DNA from: Deltaproteobacteria bacterium
GTDB lineage: Bacteria > Myxococcota_A > UBA9160 > UBA4427
Direction of reading: 5' to 3'
Assembly (NCBI GenBank): GCA_016713665.1
Contig: JADJOR010000005.1
Coordinates: 1-64,000 of the forward strand
DNA length: 64,000 nucleotides
The translations under genes and the position numbers were made by a program. The notes under the pieces were generated by a model, which searched no databases, was not told the DNA's origin, and was given only the letters and a program-made list of their open reading frames with translations. Positions 21,491 through 30,049 of the stretch are shown here, one piece after another. Positions within the stretch are counted from its first letter, which is position 1; each line of letters opens with the position of its first letter.

Positions 21491-24361
21491 CTAGCCCTGC
21501 CTTTCGTAGATCTCGTCGACGAAGGCCGCCGGATCGACGCGGACGATGGCGCCGGTCGGACACGACGCGACGCAGGCGGCCCGCGGCGCCCCGCTCCGTT
21601 TGGCCGGGAGCTCTCGGCAGAGATCGCACTTCACGGCCTTCTTGACCGCCGTCCCCTCGCCCGCTCCGTCCTTCGCCTTCGGATCCTTCTTCGTCGCGCG
21701 CATCGGGAAGAGCAGGCGCATCAGGAGCCCGGGGCCCGGGTCGTCGTCGACCTTCGCCATCTTGATGACGCCGTAGGGGCAGTAGGTCTCGCAGTTGCCG
21801 CAGCCGATGCAGGTCTCGTCGTCGATCCAGACCTCGCCGTTCGGATCGCGATGGAGCGCGTTCGGTGGGCAGTCGGTCATGCACTTCGGATTCTCGCAGT
21901 GCTGACATGCGACGGGCAGATGGAGCGCGCTGCCCTTGCTCGTCATGTAGGTCGCCCCGGCCTCGCGGCGAAGCCGCGAGACGCCGCCGTGGGTCTCGGC
22001 GCAGGCCTTCTCGCAGTTGTCGCAGCGCACGCAGAGCGTCTCGTCGATCATCAGGAGATCGGTCGCTTCCTTCCCGCCCTCCTTCTGGAGCCAGAGCATC
22101 GTCCCGCGCCCGTGCTGGCGGCGCGCGTCGGCGATCCGGAACTCCTCCTCCTTGGCCTCGAGGAACTCCCGCACGTCGCGCTCGTGCTCGGCGACCGCCC
22201 GGACGAGGTCGGTCGGAAAGAGCACCGTCTCGCAATCGACGCTCGCCCGCGCGCTCGCCCCGCGCTTGCTCCCCGGCCGCAGGACGGCGATCTCGCCGAG
22301 GGTCGCCCCGGCCCGCAGCGAGCGGATCTGCTCCTCGACGCCCTCGTGCTTCTTGTAGATCTCGGCCGTGCCGCGTCGGATCAGGTGGAGCCCGTCGGGC
22401 TCGTCGCCCTCGGCGAAGATCGTGCTGCCCGCCGGATGCACGAGGGTCTTCGCCTGGATCGCGATGCGCCGGCGCGTCTCGTTGGGAAGGGACGGAAACA
22501 GCGTCGCCAGCGCGAAGTCGACGTAGGCCGCGTCGATCGCGCGCCTCACGTCTTCGACCGAGCGCGCGAGCTTCGCCATCGTGTTGCGCGGCGTCTCGAG
22601 CAGGACGACCCGGGTCTTCGTGGTCACCGTCTCGCCGCGCCGTCGCCCGGAGACGAGCCCCTCCTCCCCGAAGAACTGCCCCGCCTTCCGCCGCATCGTG
22701 AGCTCGCGCCGCTGCTCTTCGGGCTGCATCGGATTCGAGTTGTCGAGATAGGCGAGCTCGACCTCGCCCTCGAGGATCGAGAAGAAGCTGTTGTCGAAGT
22801 CGGCGCGGTTGTAGACGACGCGCCCCGCCGGCTCGACCCGGAGCTGCGACTCGAAGAGCAGGCTGCGCATCTGGACGAGCGTCAGCGGTGCGAGGGTCGG
22901 GACCGTCGTCTGGATCCGCTGCAGCATCTCCGAGACGGTGCCCCCGACCTCCTTCAGCTTCTCGGCGAGCACCGGCTCGTCGGCGGGCAGCACGTTCGAG
23001 CCGAGGATGTGCTCGACGACCTCGAAGCCCTGGTTCAGGCAGTTCTTGATCAGCGGGTAGCCGACGACGGCGCCGACCAGATAGAGGCCGGGCACGTTCG
23101 ACTCGTACTGCGCGGAGACGTCGGGGATCGCGTCCTCGTCGGCGGTCGGGAACTGGATGCCGAGGCCCTCGAGGAACTTGCGCGGCTTCTTCCCGCCGAG
23201 GCGTCCGATGGCGATGTCGCAGGGGAGGCGGACCTCGGCGCCGTCCTTCGTCCGGAAGACCGCGGCGTCGGCCTCGAAGCGCTCGATCGCGAGATTCGTC
23301 AGGTACTGGATCTCGCCCGACTTGATCTTCGCCTCGAGGCCCGACTTGTTCTTCGGCTTGGCGCGGTCGATCTCTTCGCGGCGGTTGACGACGGTGACTT
23401 CGTTGCCGTTCTCCGCCAGCGCGATCGCGTTCTCGATGCCGGCGTCGCCGACGCCGACGACCACGACGCGCTTGTCCTCGTAGGCCCCGGGATCGTCGAG
23501 CTGGTAGAGGACCCAGGGCTGGTCGTCGCCGCTCTTCTCGAACTTCTTCAGATCGCCCTGCTCGCCGATCGCGAGCACGACGTGGGTCGCGTCGAAGACC
23601 GCCGCGCCCTTCGCGTCGCGGGTATGGACCTGGAAGGCGCCCTTCTTCCCGTTGATCCCGACGACGTTGCAGCCGAGGGCGAGCTTTACGCCGGCCTCGC
23701 GCACCGCCGACTCCCACCAATCGAGGACCTCCTCGCGCTTGCCCTCCTTGAACGTGAAGCCGAGCTCCCCCTGGAGCGGGAGCTGGGGCGGCTCGGCCAT
23801 CACGAGCTTGCCCTTCTGGTACTTCACGATCGTGTCCGCGAGGCGCGCACGCTCGAAGAGCTTGTGCTCGATGCCCCGGCGCGCGGCGCGTACTCCGGCG
23901 GCGATGCCGGCGGGCCCGGCCCCGATGATCGCGAGTCGGATCTCCGCGGGCTTTCGAACCTCGGGGATCGAGGTCGGCCGCGGGTGGTGGGGCGTCGTGA
24001 TCGCGTGGGAGGTCTCGACGTCGAAGGGCCTCGTGACCTCGGCGCGCTCGGCCCGCACGACCTCGAGCCGCAACACGACGCGCCCGGCGAGCCCGAGCTC
24101 CTCGCCGCCCGCGAGCACCACCGGCGCCGCGACCTCGACGCCGTCGACCCGCGTCGGATTGACCTGGCTCTTGTGGAAGAGGGTCAGGCTCTCGCCGTCG
24201 AAGACGATCTCCGCATGGAGCCGCGAGACGCTCTCGTCGAGCAGCCGGACCTGGCAATCCGCCCCGCGACCCAGGCGGGTCGTGCCGATCGCGAGCTCGA
24301 AGACCTCGCCTTCCTGACCGGGCAGACCGCCGACGACGGTCAATCTGGCTTCGATCGACAC
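21491..24361 (-). CDS. FHA / FAD-NAD(P) oxidoreductase / double cNMP-binding / 4x[4Fe-4S] ferredoxin fusion
   Basis: Intact, 956 residues, first gene of the redox block. Domains: FHA, residues 1-105 (RLGRGADC, SVSRLHAE); a two-dinucleotide flavoprotein of the thioredoxin-reductase type, ~140-460 (FAD loop GAGPAG at 147, NAD(P) loop GVGDAG at 303, second FAD contact VPGLYLVGA); two cyclic-nucleotide-binding folds, ~500-600 and ~625-735 (GQFFGEEGLVSG, GATLGEIAVLRPGSKRGASARA); and a ferredoxin subunit like HybA/NrfC with 16 cysteines in four clusters (777-787, 819-831, 851-861, 912-934). No redox CxxC is seen in the flavoprotein part, so it is not a thioredoxin reductase. It could transfer electrons between NAD(P)H and a membrane partner, with phospho-peptide and cNMP inputs. 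Cytoplasmic, as no signal peptide is seen. Confidence 0.85.
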   Translation of the reverse strand: MSIEARLTVVGGLPGQEGEVFELAIGTTRLGRGADCQVRLLDESVSRLHAEIVFDGESLTLFHKSQVNPTRVDGVEVAAPVVLAGGEELGLAGRVVLRLEVVRAERAEVTRPFDVETSHAITTPHHPRPTSIPEVRKPAEIRLAIIGAGPAGIAAGVRAARRGIEHKLFERARLADTIVKYQKGKLVMAEPPQLPLQGELGFTFKEGKREEVLDWWESAVREAGVKLALGCNVVGINGKKGAFQVHTRDAKGAAVFDATHVVLAIGEQGDLKKFEKSGDDQPWVLYQLDDPGAYEDKRVVVVGVGDAGIENAIALAENGNEVTVVNRREEIDRAKPKNKSGLEAKIKSGEIQYLTNLAIERFEADAAVFRTKDGAEVRLPCDIAIGRLGGKKPRKFLEGLGIQFPTADEDAIPDVSAQYESNVPGLYLVGAVVGYPLIKNCLNQGFEVVEHILGSNVLPADEPVLAEKLKEVGGTVSEMLQRIQTTVPTLAPLTLVQMRSLLFESQLRVEPAGRVVYNRADFDNSFFSILEGEVELAYLDNSNPMQPEEQRRELTMRRKAGQFFGEEGLVSGRRRGETVTTKTRVVLLETPRNTMAKLARSVEDVRRAIDAAYVDFALATLFPSLPNETRRRIAIQAKTLVHPAGSTIFAEGDEPDGLHLIRRGTAEIYKKHEGVEEQIRSLRAGATLGEIAVLRPGSKRGASARASVDCETVLFPTDLVRAVAEHERDVREFLEAKEEEFRIADARRQHGRGTMLWLQKEGGKEATDLLMIDETLCVRCDNCEKACAETHGGVSRLRREAGATYMTSKGSALHLPVACQHCENPKCMTDCPPNALHRDPNGEVWIDDETCIGCGNCETYCPYGVIKMAKVDDDPGPGLLMRLLFPMRATKKDPKAKDGAGEGTAVKKAVKCDLCRELPAKRSGAPRAACVASCPTGAIVRVDPAAFVDEIYERQG

Positions 24362-24671
24362 CGCGCTGGCCCCTCTTCGGGCGCAGCCCCGCGTTCGCGT
24401 GCTGCCCCGGATCCCGATCCGCGCGCAAGCCGGGCGGGGTGCACGGCGGTTCGCGGCCCGCCAATACTAAGCGACCCCGCGCGGCCCAGGCAAAGCGGCG
24501 TATGCGGACGCGAGCGGGATCGCCCGCCGGATCGCGGCGCGCGCCCCGGTCGCGACGAATGCGCGCGCAGTCCTCAAGGCGCTCGTCGATGCGACCGATT
24601 TCCCTACGGAATCCCTTGCGACGCGCCTTTCCCGTCTCCGTCGATCGATCCAAAGCCGGTTGCCATCCCGA
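24362..24671. promoter_or_regulatory. divergent intergenic region of the redox block and the AAA gene
   Basis: This 310-base gap separates two divergent genes, so it must hold both promoters. The only clearly A/T-rich stretch in the middle is CCAATACTAAGCG (24460-24472); on the minus strand this includes TTAGTATTGG, a possible -10 region for the redox operon. No strong operator palindrome was recognised. No open frame of normal composition is seen here. Confidence 0.35.
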
Positions 24672-26252
24672 ATGACCGACCCCCTCGAACATTTCGGCCT
24701 CGAACGCTCGCCCTTTGCGGACGAGCCGCATGCCGCCGGCGTGATCGGCACACGTGCGTTGCGCAAGCTCGTGGCGCGCATCCAGGCGGCGCTGCGCGAC
24801 GGGGGGGCGCGGATCGGGGTCTGCGGGGTCGCCGGGATCGGAAAGTCGAGCCTCGCGGCGGCGCTGCCGAAGCTCTTCGCCGGCAATACCCGGGTCGCGA
24901 CGCTGCTCGATCCCGCCGACCAGACCTGGCCCGACGTCCGGGTCGGCCTGGCCCGCGATTGGCAGCTCGCGGGGGAGCGGCTCTCCCGCGCGAGCCTGAT
25001 CGAGGCGTCGCGTGGCCATCGGCTGGTGCTCGTGATCGACCGCGCGGAGGAGGTGCCCGAGGCGCTGCTCGGCCATCTCGACGTCCTGCAGGACATCCGG
25101 GACGAGAACGGCGCCGCGGTCGTGACCGTGATCCTCTTCGTGCAGACGAGCGACGAAGAGCCCCGGACCCGGCCCCCCGCCCTCCGCTGGCTCGAACGCA
25201 GCGAGGCCGCACTGCTGCGATTCGAGCCCCTCGCTCCGGACTCGGTCGTCGACTACATCGAGCGGCGTCTCCGGCGTTCGGGCTATCGCGGCGCGCCGCT
25301 CTTCACCCCGCGCGCCGCGCTGGCGATCCATGCCGAGACGGCCGGCGTTCCCGGCGCCGTCTCGCGTCTCTGCGAGCAGCTCCTCGTGGATGCGGCCGCC
25401 CGGCGACTGCGCTCGATCGACGAGCCCTTCGTCCGTTCACGCCAACAGACGCCGCGCGCGCTGGCGGCCCTCGTCGCCGACGACGTCGATCACGCCTGGG
25501 ACGACGCGGATCACCATCCGCGGGAGACGGTGGCGACCGAGCTCCTGCTCGAGCAGGCGATCGGCGCCCCGGTGCCGCGCCCGACGCTGGCGGCGGTCCC
25601 TTCGGCCGGCCCCGGCGAAGCGGTCGCAACCGATCCGGAGCTCGAGGCCTACCTCTCGGCGCCGCCGACCGAGGCGGAGCTGCGCGCGATCCGGGGGGGC
25701 TTCGTCCGGCGCTCGCTCTGGCCTTTCGCGTTGGCTTCCGGGGCGGTCGTGCTCGGGGGCCTGTTGCTCGCGCTCCTGCTCGGCGGCGGAGCGAAGGCGC
25801 CGACGGATGAAGGGCCGAGCCCCGACATGGATCCGGCCGTCGCCCGGGCCCTGCGACCCGAGGCCCGACCCGATCCGCGGCTCGATCCGCGGCTGGGGTC
25901 GCCGATCGATGATCCGGGCGCGTCGGATGGCAGCGGTGCGCCGCCCATCCTCGGGCGCATCCGCGGGCCGGCGCCCCCTTCGGCTCCGGCCGCGGCTCCG
26001 GCCGGTGTGCCGAGCAAGTCCCCGACGCCGAGCCGCATTCCCCGCGCAACCCCGACGCCCGCGCCGAACCGGGCGGGCGAGGCGATGGCCGGGGGCGGCG
26101 GGACGCTGGTCCCGGCCGGAGAGCTCGATCGCGAGCTTGCGCCGTCGCCGGCGCAGACCGTGACCGAGGACGACGGGACGGTGTCCGACGAGCGGGACTT
26201 CCGACCGCCGGACCTCGTGGCGCCGGCTCGGATCGACGATTCCGACTTGTAG
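24672..26252 (+). CDS. ExeA/MshM-like AAA ATPase with one membrane span
   Basis: Start at ATG 24672 (MTDPLEHFGLERSPFADEP), the usual beginning of ExeA/GspA-type ATPases. Walker A is GVAGIGKSS (about residue 54) and Walker B is LVLVIDRAEE (about 117). Sensor and arginine-finger regions follow to about residue 270. A single membrane span sits near residues 355-377 (ALASGAVVLGGLLLALLLGG). The remaining ~140 residues are Pro/Ala/Arg-rich and probably periplasmic, ending in an acidic tail. ExeA proteins help place large envelope complexes by acting on peptidoglycan through a C-terminal wall-binding domain; no such domain is visible here. Divergent from the redox block, it might assist assembly of that envelope complex. 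Confidence 0.75.
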   Translation: MTDPLEHFGLERSPFADEPHAAGVIGTRALRKLVARIQAALRDGGARIGVCGVAGIGKSSLAAALPKLFAGNTRVATLLDPADQTWPDVRVGLARDWQLAGERLSRASLIEASRGHRLVLVIDRAEEVPEALLGHLDVLQDIRDENGAAVVTVILFVQTSDEEPRTRPPALRWLERSEAALLRFEPLAPDSVVDYIERRLRRSGYRGAPLFTPRAALAIHAETAGVPGAVSRLCEQLLVDAAARRLRSIDEPFVRSRQQTPRALAALVADDVDHAWDDADHHPRETVATELLLEQAIGAPVPRPTLAAVPSAGPGEAVATDPELEAYLSAPPTEAELRAIRGGFVRRSLWPFALASGAVVLGGLLLALLLGGGAKAPTDEGPSPDMDPAVARALRPEARPDPRLDPRLGSPIDDPGASDGSGAPPILGRIRGPAPPSAPAAAPAGVPSKSPTPSRIPRATPTPAPNRAGEAMAGGGGTLVPAGELDRELAPSPAQTVTEDDGTVSDERDFRPPDLVAPARIDDSDL

Positions 26253-26417
26253 TGTTTTTTCTACATCCAAGGTCGAGGCCGGTCGATCCAGGGCGGCAAA
26301 CGAGGACCCGATCCGATCGGGCCTCCGACCGAACCCCTGCCCCGGATCCCCGCGGCCCCCTCTCCCGGGGTGGCCGCGGCGAATCCGGGCGACCGCGCCA
26401 ACGCGTGGGAGCATCGA

Positions 26418-28157
26418 ATGCGTGCCTATCTCTCCGACGTCGTCCTTCTCTATCTCGACGAGCTGATCGACTGGGACAGCTACCTCAACTGGCGCCGCGG
26501 CGAGGCGTCGGACGCCCCGGTCGAGCGGGCGGCATTGCGCGAGGTGCTCGAGACGGCGGCGCAGATCTGCGCGGAGCAGGAGCCGAAGCTCCGGGCGGGC
26601 TGGGCCCAGTCGGCGCGCCTCGAGCAGGGCCAGGTCGTCTACCCGCCCCATATCGCCGAGACCCTCGAGAAGCTGCGCGCGGCGGGCCTCGTCAGCTTCG
26701 GCGTCGACGAGCAGTACGGCGGCTTCGGCCTGCCGGCCTTCGTCGCGAACGTGATCCTGCAGATGGTCTCCCGCGCCGACGCGGGCCTGATGACGATCCT
26801 CGGCCTGCAGGCCGGCGTCGCCGAGGACATCCAGCGCTACGGCTCGGAAGAGCTCAAGCAGCAGTATCTGCCGCGCTTCGCGTCGGGCGAGGTGATGGGC
26901 GCGATGGACCTGACCGAGCCCCAGGCCGGCTCGGATCTCGGCGCCATCCAGACCCGCGCGACCACGACGAACGGCCGGACCTTCGTCGACGGCGACAAGA
27001 TCTTCATCACCAACGGCGGATGCGAGATCCACCTCGTGCTCGCCCGCGACGCCGAGACCTTCGACCAGTCCAAGGGCACGACGAAGGGCCTCTCGCTCTA
27101 CCTCGTCCCGCGCACCGGCGCCGACGGAAAACCGAACGGTGTCAGCGTCACCCGCCTCGAGGAGAAGCTCGGCATCCACGGCTCACCGACCGCCGCCGTC
27201 CGCTTCGAGCACGCCGAGGGCTGGCTCGTAGGCCAACGTGGCCAGGGCTTCAACGCCATGCTCTCGCTGATGAACAACGCCCGGCTCGGCGTCGCCGCCC
27301 AGGGCATCGGCATCGGCGAGGCGGCCCTCGACACGGCGATCCGTTATGCGCGGACGCGCGTTCAGTTCGGCGTCCCGATCGCGGACCAGCCGCTGATGCA
27401 GGATCGGCTCGCGCGCATGACGCTCGAGCTCGAAGGCAGCCGCGCCCTGCTCTACCGCGCCTGCGCGCTCGCCGACCAGAACCGCGCGATCGAGACCCTG
27501 ATGGCCCGGGTCGAGGCCGGCTCGAAGGAGATCTCGGAGGCCCACAAGGCGGAGCTCCAGGCCCTTCACGAGCGCAACGACACGCGCATCCGCCTGCTTA
27601 CGCCCCTCGCCAAGTACATGGGCACCGAGGCCGCCGACTCGATCAGCCGCGACGCGATCCAGATCCACGGCGGCGTCGGCTTCATGGCCGAGTCGGAGGT
27701 CGGCAAGCTCCACCACGACGCCATCATCACGACGATCTACGAGGGCACGTCGGAGATCCAGGTCTCCTTCGCCCTGAAGGAGATCGGCAAGGGCGCCCTC
27801 GGCGTCGTCTTCGAGGTCCTCGAGGAGGAGCTGAAGGCCTTCGAGGAGCCGCGCATGAAGGACCTCGCCGACAAGGTGCTGGCCGGCATGCAGGAGATCC
27901 TGGGCGCGGCCGGCGCCCTGCTCACCGACTTCAAGTACGCGATGATGTCGGCCCAGGCGCTGGCGGACGTCGTCGCGAGCGTGCTCGCCGCCGGCGAGCT
28001 GCTGAAGCAGGCGAAGGCCGACCCGCGGCGCTTCGATCTGGCGGCCTCGTGGATCGATCGGCGCATGGTCGACCTCGAGGCGCGCTGCAAGCGGATCAAG
28101 ACGGGCTCCGTCGCCCGCCTCGACCGCTGCGCGAGCATCATCGCCCTGGCGGAATAG
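26418..28157 (+). CDS. acyl-CoA dehydrogenase (FadE-like)
   Basis: Oxidises acyl-CoA to 2-enoyl-CoA with FAD in fatty-acid or related beta-oxidation. The family order is clear: N-terminal helical domain with FGVDEQYGGFGLP, beta domain with MDLTEPQAGSDLG and FITNGG, and C-terminal four-helix domain with ARTRVQFGVPI and IQIHGGVGFM. The catalytic-base region is IYEGTSEIQ. An extended C-terminus (to ~580 residues) matches the long AcdA/FadE5-like class. ATG 26418 (MRAYLSDVV) is preferred; an in-frame GTG at 26370 would add 16 residues of low-complexity sequence. It faces the SpoU gene, with a hairpin between. Confidence 0.9.
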   Translation: MRAYLSDVVLLYLDELIDWDSYLNWRRGEASDAPVERAALREVLETAAQICAEQEPKLRAGWAQSARLEQGQVVYPPHIAETLEKLRAAGLVSFGVDEQYGGFGLPAFVANVILQMVSRADAGLMTILGLQAGVAEDIQRYGSEELKQQYLPRFASGEVMGAMDLTEPQAGSDLGAIQTRATTTNGRTFVDGDKIFITNGGCEIHLVLARDAETFDQSKGTTKGLSLYLVPRTGADGKPNGVSVTRLEEKLGIHGSPTAAVRFEHAEGWLVGQRGQGFNAMLSLMNNARLGVAAQGIGIGEAALDTAIRYARTRVQFGVPIADQPLMQDRLARMTLELEGSRALLYRACALADQNRAIETLMARVEAGSKEISEAHKAELQALHERNDTRIRLLTPLAKYMGTEAADSISRDAIQIHGGVGFMAESEVGKLHHDAIITTIYEGTSEIQVSFALKEIGKGALGVVFEVLEEELKAFEEPRMKDLADKVLAGMQEILGAAGALLTDFKYAMMSAQALADVVASVLAAGELLKQAKADPRRFDLAASWIDRRMVDLEARCKRIKTGSVARLDRCASIIALAE

Positions 28158-28171
28158 CAAGTCCCGTGCGA

Positions 28172-28203
28172 GCGCGGCGGTGACCCGATCGTCGCCGCCG
28201 CGC
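28172..28203. terminator. candidate bidirectional hairpin
   Basis: A 9-bp perfect inverted repeat (GCGCGGCGG at 28172-28180, CCGCCGCGC at 28195-28203) with a 14-base loop lies between the ends of two convergent genes. There is no T run, so it may be a weak or Rho-assisted terminator. Confidence 0.4.
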
Positions 28204-28231
28204 CGAACGCCCCGAGCGAGGTCGGAGCTCG

Positions 28232-29017
28232 CTAGGCGCCCGGGTGCGGTGCTCGGCGGAGCCATTCGCCGAGCACGATCCCGGCGGCCGCCTGCACGTT
28301 GTAGGAGGGGATGAAGCCGCGCATCGGAATGCGCAGGACCTCGTCCATCCGCTCGAGGATCGCCGCAGGGATGCCCTCGGCCTCGCCGCCGAGAAAGATC
28401 GCGAGGGGATCGTCGAGGGGCGCCTCCCAGGGCGTGCGCGCGCCCCCGGTCTCGAGGGCGAAGAGCCGTCGCCCGGCCCGCCGCGCGGCGGAGACGGCCT
28501 CCTCGGCGTCGGCATCGACGACCGGGAAATAACGATCCGCCTGCATCGCGAAACGCATGGCACTCGCCCGCTCGGCCCGCGTCCACGACTCGGCGAGCAC
28601 GACGCCGGCCGCTCCGGCGACCTCCGCCGCCCGCACGATGAAGCCGACGTTGCCCGGATAACGGAGCCCGACGAGCACGACGACGAGCCCGCCCCGCGCC
28701 ATCAGCGCGTCGAGGCCCGGCCGAGCGGAGGGGCCTTCGAGGGCGAGCAGCGAGGCCGGCGTCGTCCCCTCCGAGAGCCGCAGCCGCTCGCGATCCGCCG
28801 CCGCGCGCACCACGATCCCCTGCGCCCGCGCCCGCTCGACGATCGCTTCGTCCCCGGGCTCGAGCACGCCGCGGCCACACAGCACGAGCTGGATCTCCGC
28901 CCCCCGCTCGAGGGCCGCGCCGATCTCCGCCGCGCCGACGAGGCGTCGACGCGCAGACGACGCTCGGCCCGAGCTCCCGGCCGGGCTCGCCGTCGTGGCT
29001 TTCAGGGGATCGCGCAT
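28232..29017 (-). CDS. SpoU/TrmH-family RNA 2'-O-methyltransferase
   Basis: A 261-residue SPOUT-fold enzyme that methylates ribose in rRNA or tRNA using AdoMet. The trefoil-knot motifs are present: YPGNVGFIVRAAEVAG (motif 1), DDPLAIFLGGEAEGIP (motif 2) and IPMRGFIPSYNVQAAAGIVL (motif 3). Residues 30-105 resemble the SpoU substrate-binding domain. Asn is retained in motif 1 although the usual NxGxxxR spacing reads NVGFIVR, as expected. Start ATG 29017 sits 23 bases after the TetR stop (29041), so the two may be co-transcribed. The exact RNA target cannot be told. Confidence 0.85.
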   Translation of the reverse strand: MRDPLKATTASPAGSSGRASSARRRLVGAAEIGAALERGAEIQLVLCGRGVLEPGDEAIVERARAQGIVVRAAADRERLRLSEGTTPASLLALEGPSARPGLDALMARGGLVVVLVGLRYPGNVGFIVRAAEVAGAAGVVLAESWTRAERASAMRFAMQADRYFPVVDADAEEAVSAARRAGRRLFALETGGARTPWEAPLDDPLAIFLGGEAEGIPAAILERMDEVLRIPMRGFIPSYNVQAAAGIVLGEWLRRAPHPGA

Positions 29018-29040
29018 CGGGTCCGTGGATCGGGCCTCGA

Positions 29041-29697
29041 TCAGTGTCGGCCGGGCACGCGGCGCGGAATCATGTCGAGCACCGCCTGGATCGAGGCCTG
29101 CCGCTGCTCGGCGACCCGCGGTGCGCCGTCGAAATACGAGAGCAGCAGGTTGCCGTCGAGCATCATGAGCACGCCCATCGCCACCGCATGCGGATCGATC
29201 TCCCGCGGCACGATCTCCGCGAGCGTCTCGGTCAGCGCGCCGCCGAAGCGATGATGCAGGTCGTAGAGCGTGCGGACGAGCCAGTCGCGGAAGCTCGTGT
29301 GCTCGGTCGCCCAGCGCAGGAAGCCGTCGACGTCGGCGCGGTGGCGCGCGATGAAGGACTGATAGAGCTCGACCTGCTCGCGCAGGCGCTTCTCCGGCGG
29401 GAGCGACGACATGTCCCGGGAGAGCGACTGGCGGAAGGGCTCGCAGAGTCGATTGAAGCACTCGCGAAAGAGCGACTCCTTGTCGCTGAAATGCCAGAAC
29501 ACCGTCGCTCGGGAGACCTCCGCGTGCTCGGCGACGTGGGCGATCGTCGTGTTCTCGTAGCCGCGGGTCAGGAAGAGCTCGGTCGCCGCAGCGAGGATCC
29601 GCTCCTGGGTCGCGGCCTTGCCGGTCAGGGGCTCGTCCGGGGACGCGGAGATCGCGCGCAGCGTCTCGTGGTCGATCTCGAGTTCGTCCCGGCTCAT
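29041..29697 (-). CDS. TetR-family transcriptional regulator
   Basis: 218 residues with an N-terminal TetR DNA-binding domain at about 30-75 (ERILAAATELFLTRGYENTTI, split by conservation into helix 1 and helix 2, then AEVSRATVFWHFSDKESLF as recognition helix). The rest is an all-helical ligand domain resembling those of fatty-acid/acyl-CoA responsive regulators. A palindrome at 29978-30001 upstream of the divergent gene is a candidate operator. Possible targets are the divergent PAS protein, its own gene and the downstream SpoU gene. Confidence 0.85.
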   Translation of the reverse strand: MSRDELEIDHETLRAISASPDEPLTGKAATQERILAAATELFLTRGYENTTIAHVAEHAEVSRATVFWHFSDKESLFRECFNRLCEPFRQSLSRDMSSLPPEKRLREQVELYQSFIARHRADVDGFLRWATEHTSFRDWLVRTLYDLHHRFGGALTETLAEIVPREIDPHAVAMGVLMMLDGNLLLSYFDGAPRVAEQRQASIQAVLDMIPRRVPGRH

Positions 29698-29710
29698 GAC
29701 CCGACTCCTT

Positions 29711-29746
29711 GCTTACGGAATGGCTTACGGAATGGCTGACGGATGG
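29711..29746. repeat. three tandem 12-mers upstream of tetR
   Basis: Two perfect copies of GCTTACGGAATG (29711-29722, 29723-29734) are followed by a diverged copy GCTGACGGATGG with nine of twelve bases the same. They begin 14 bases before the tetR start codon, so they cover its leader and could be a regulator binding array or slippage product. Confidence 0.7.
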
Positions 29747-29977
29747 GCGTTCAAAAGGCTTGCGAATCGGCGATCGGACGGACTCGCGCAGCGGACAGCG
29801 GACGCGTCGGAGTCTAACGCCGTTCCGGGAAATTCCCGGTGTGGTCCGACACGGAGTCGTCGATTCGGGCGGAGGCCGAGCGGGGCGGCCCTCGAGAGCG
29901 ATCGGAGGCGATCGGAGGCGATCATCGGCGCGATCCGACTCGTCTCGTGCCTCGGCCGGCCACGCGCTCCCCATCGA

Positions 29978-30001
29978 GCGCGAACGATCGTTCGTTCGCG
30001 C
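29978..30001. promoter_or_regulatory. candidate TetR-type operator palindrome
   Basis: Arms GCGCGAACG (29978-29986) and CGTTCGCGC (29993-30001) are perfect inverted repeats with a 6-base centre. A second, overlapping perfect 14-base palindrome CGAACGATCGTTCG occupies 29981-29994. It is 48 bases upstream of the PAS gene start. Such GAAC-GTTC palindromes are common TetR-family targets; assignment to the adjacent regulator is inferred. Confidence 0.5.
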
Positions 30002-30049
30002 GGGAACACGCGCGCCGCTGCTAGGGTCCCTCGATTCGGGGGGACACGC

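Larger units (their letters stand above)
29698..30049. promoter_or_regulatory. divergent promoter region of tetR and the PAS gene
   Basis: This 352-base gap has no gene of normal composition. It contains the 12-base tandem repeat next to the tetR start and the palindrome close to the PAS gene, listed separately. No sigma-70 box is clear enough to call. Confidence 0.4.

Noticed and set aside
18931..21645. 904-residue plus-strand open frame
   Set aside because: Shadow of the FHA-decahaem and cytochrome b genes.
21491..24361. annotation of the fusion as thioredoxin reductase
   Set aside because: The flavoprotein fold is similar but no redox-active CxxC lies between the two nucleotide motifs.
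21483..25331. 1282-residue open frame on the minus strand overlapping both the ferredoxin fusion and the AAA gene
   Set aside because: It is arginine-rich shadow sequence in a GC-rich region; the overlapping frames hold intact conserved domains.
21851..25810. 1319-residue open frame on the plus strand
   Set aside because: Opposite-strand shadow of the redox fusion; composition is Glu/Arg/Leu/Asp-biased with no motif.
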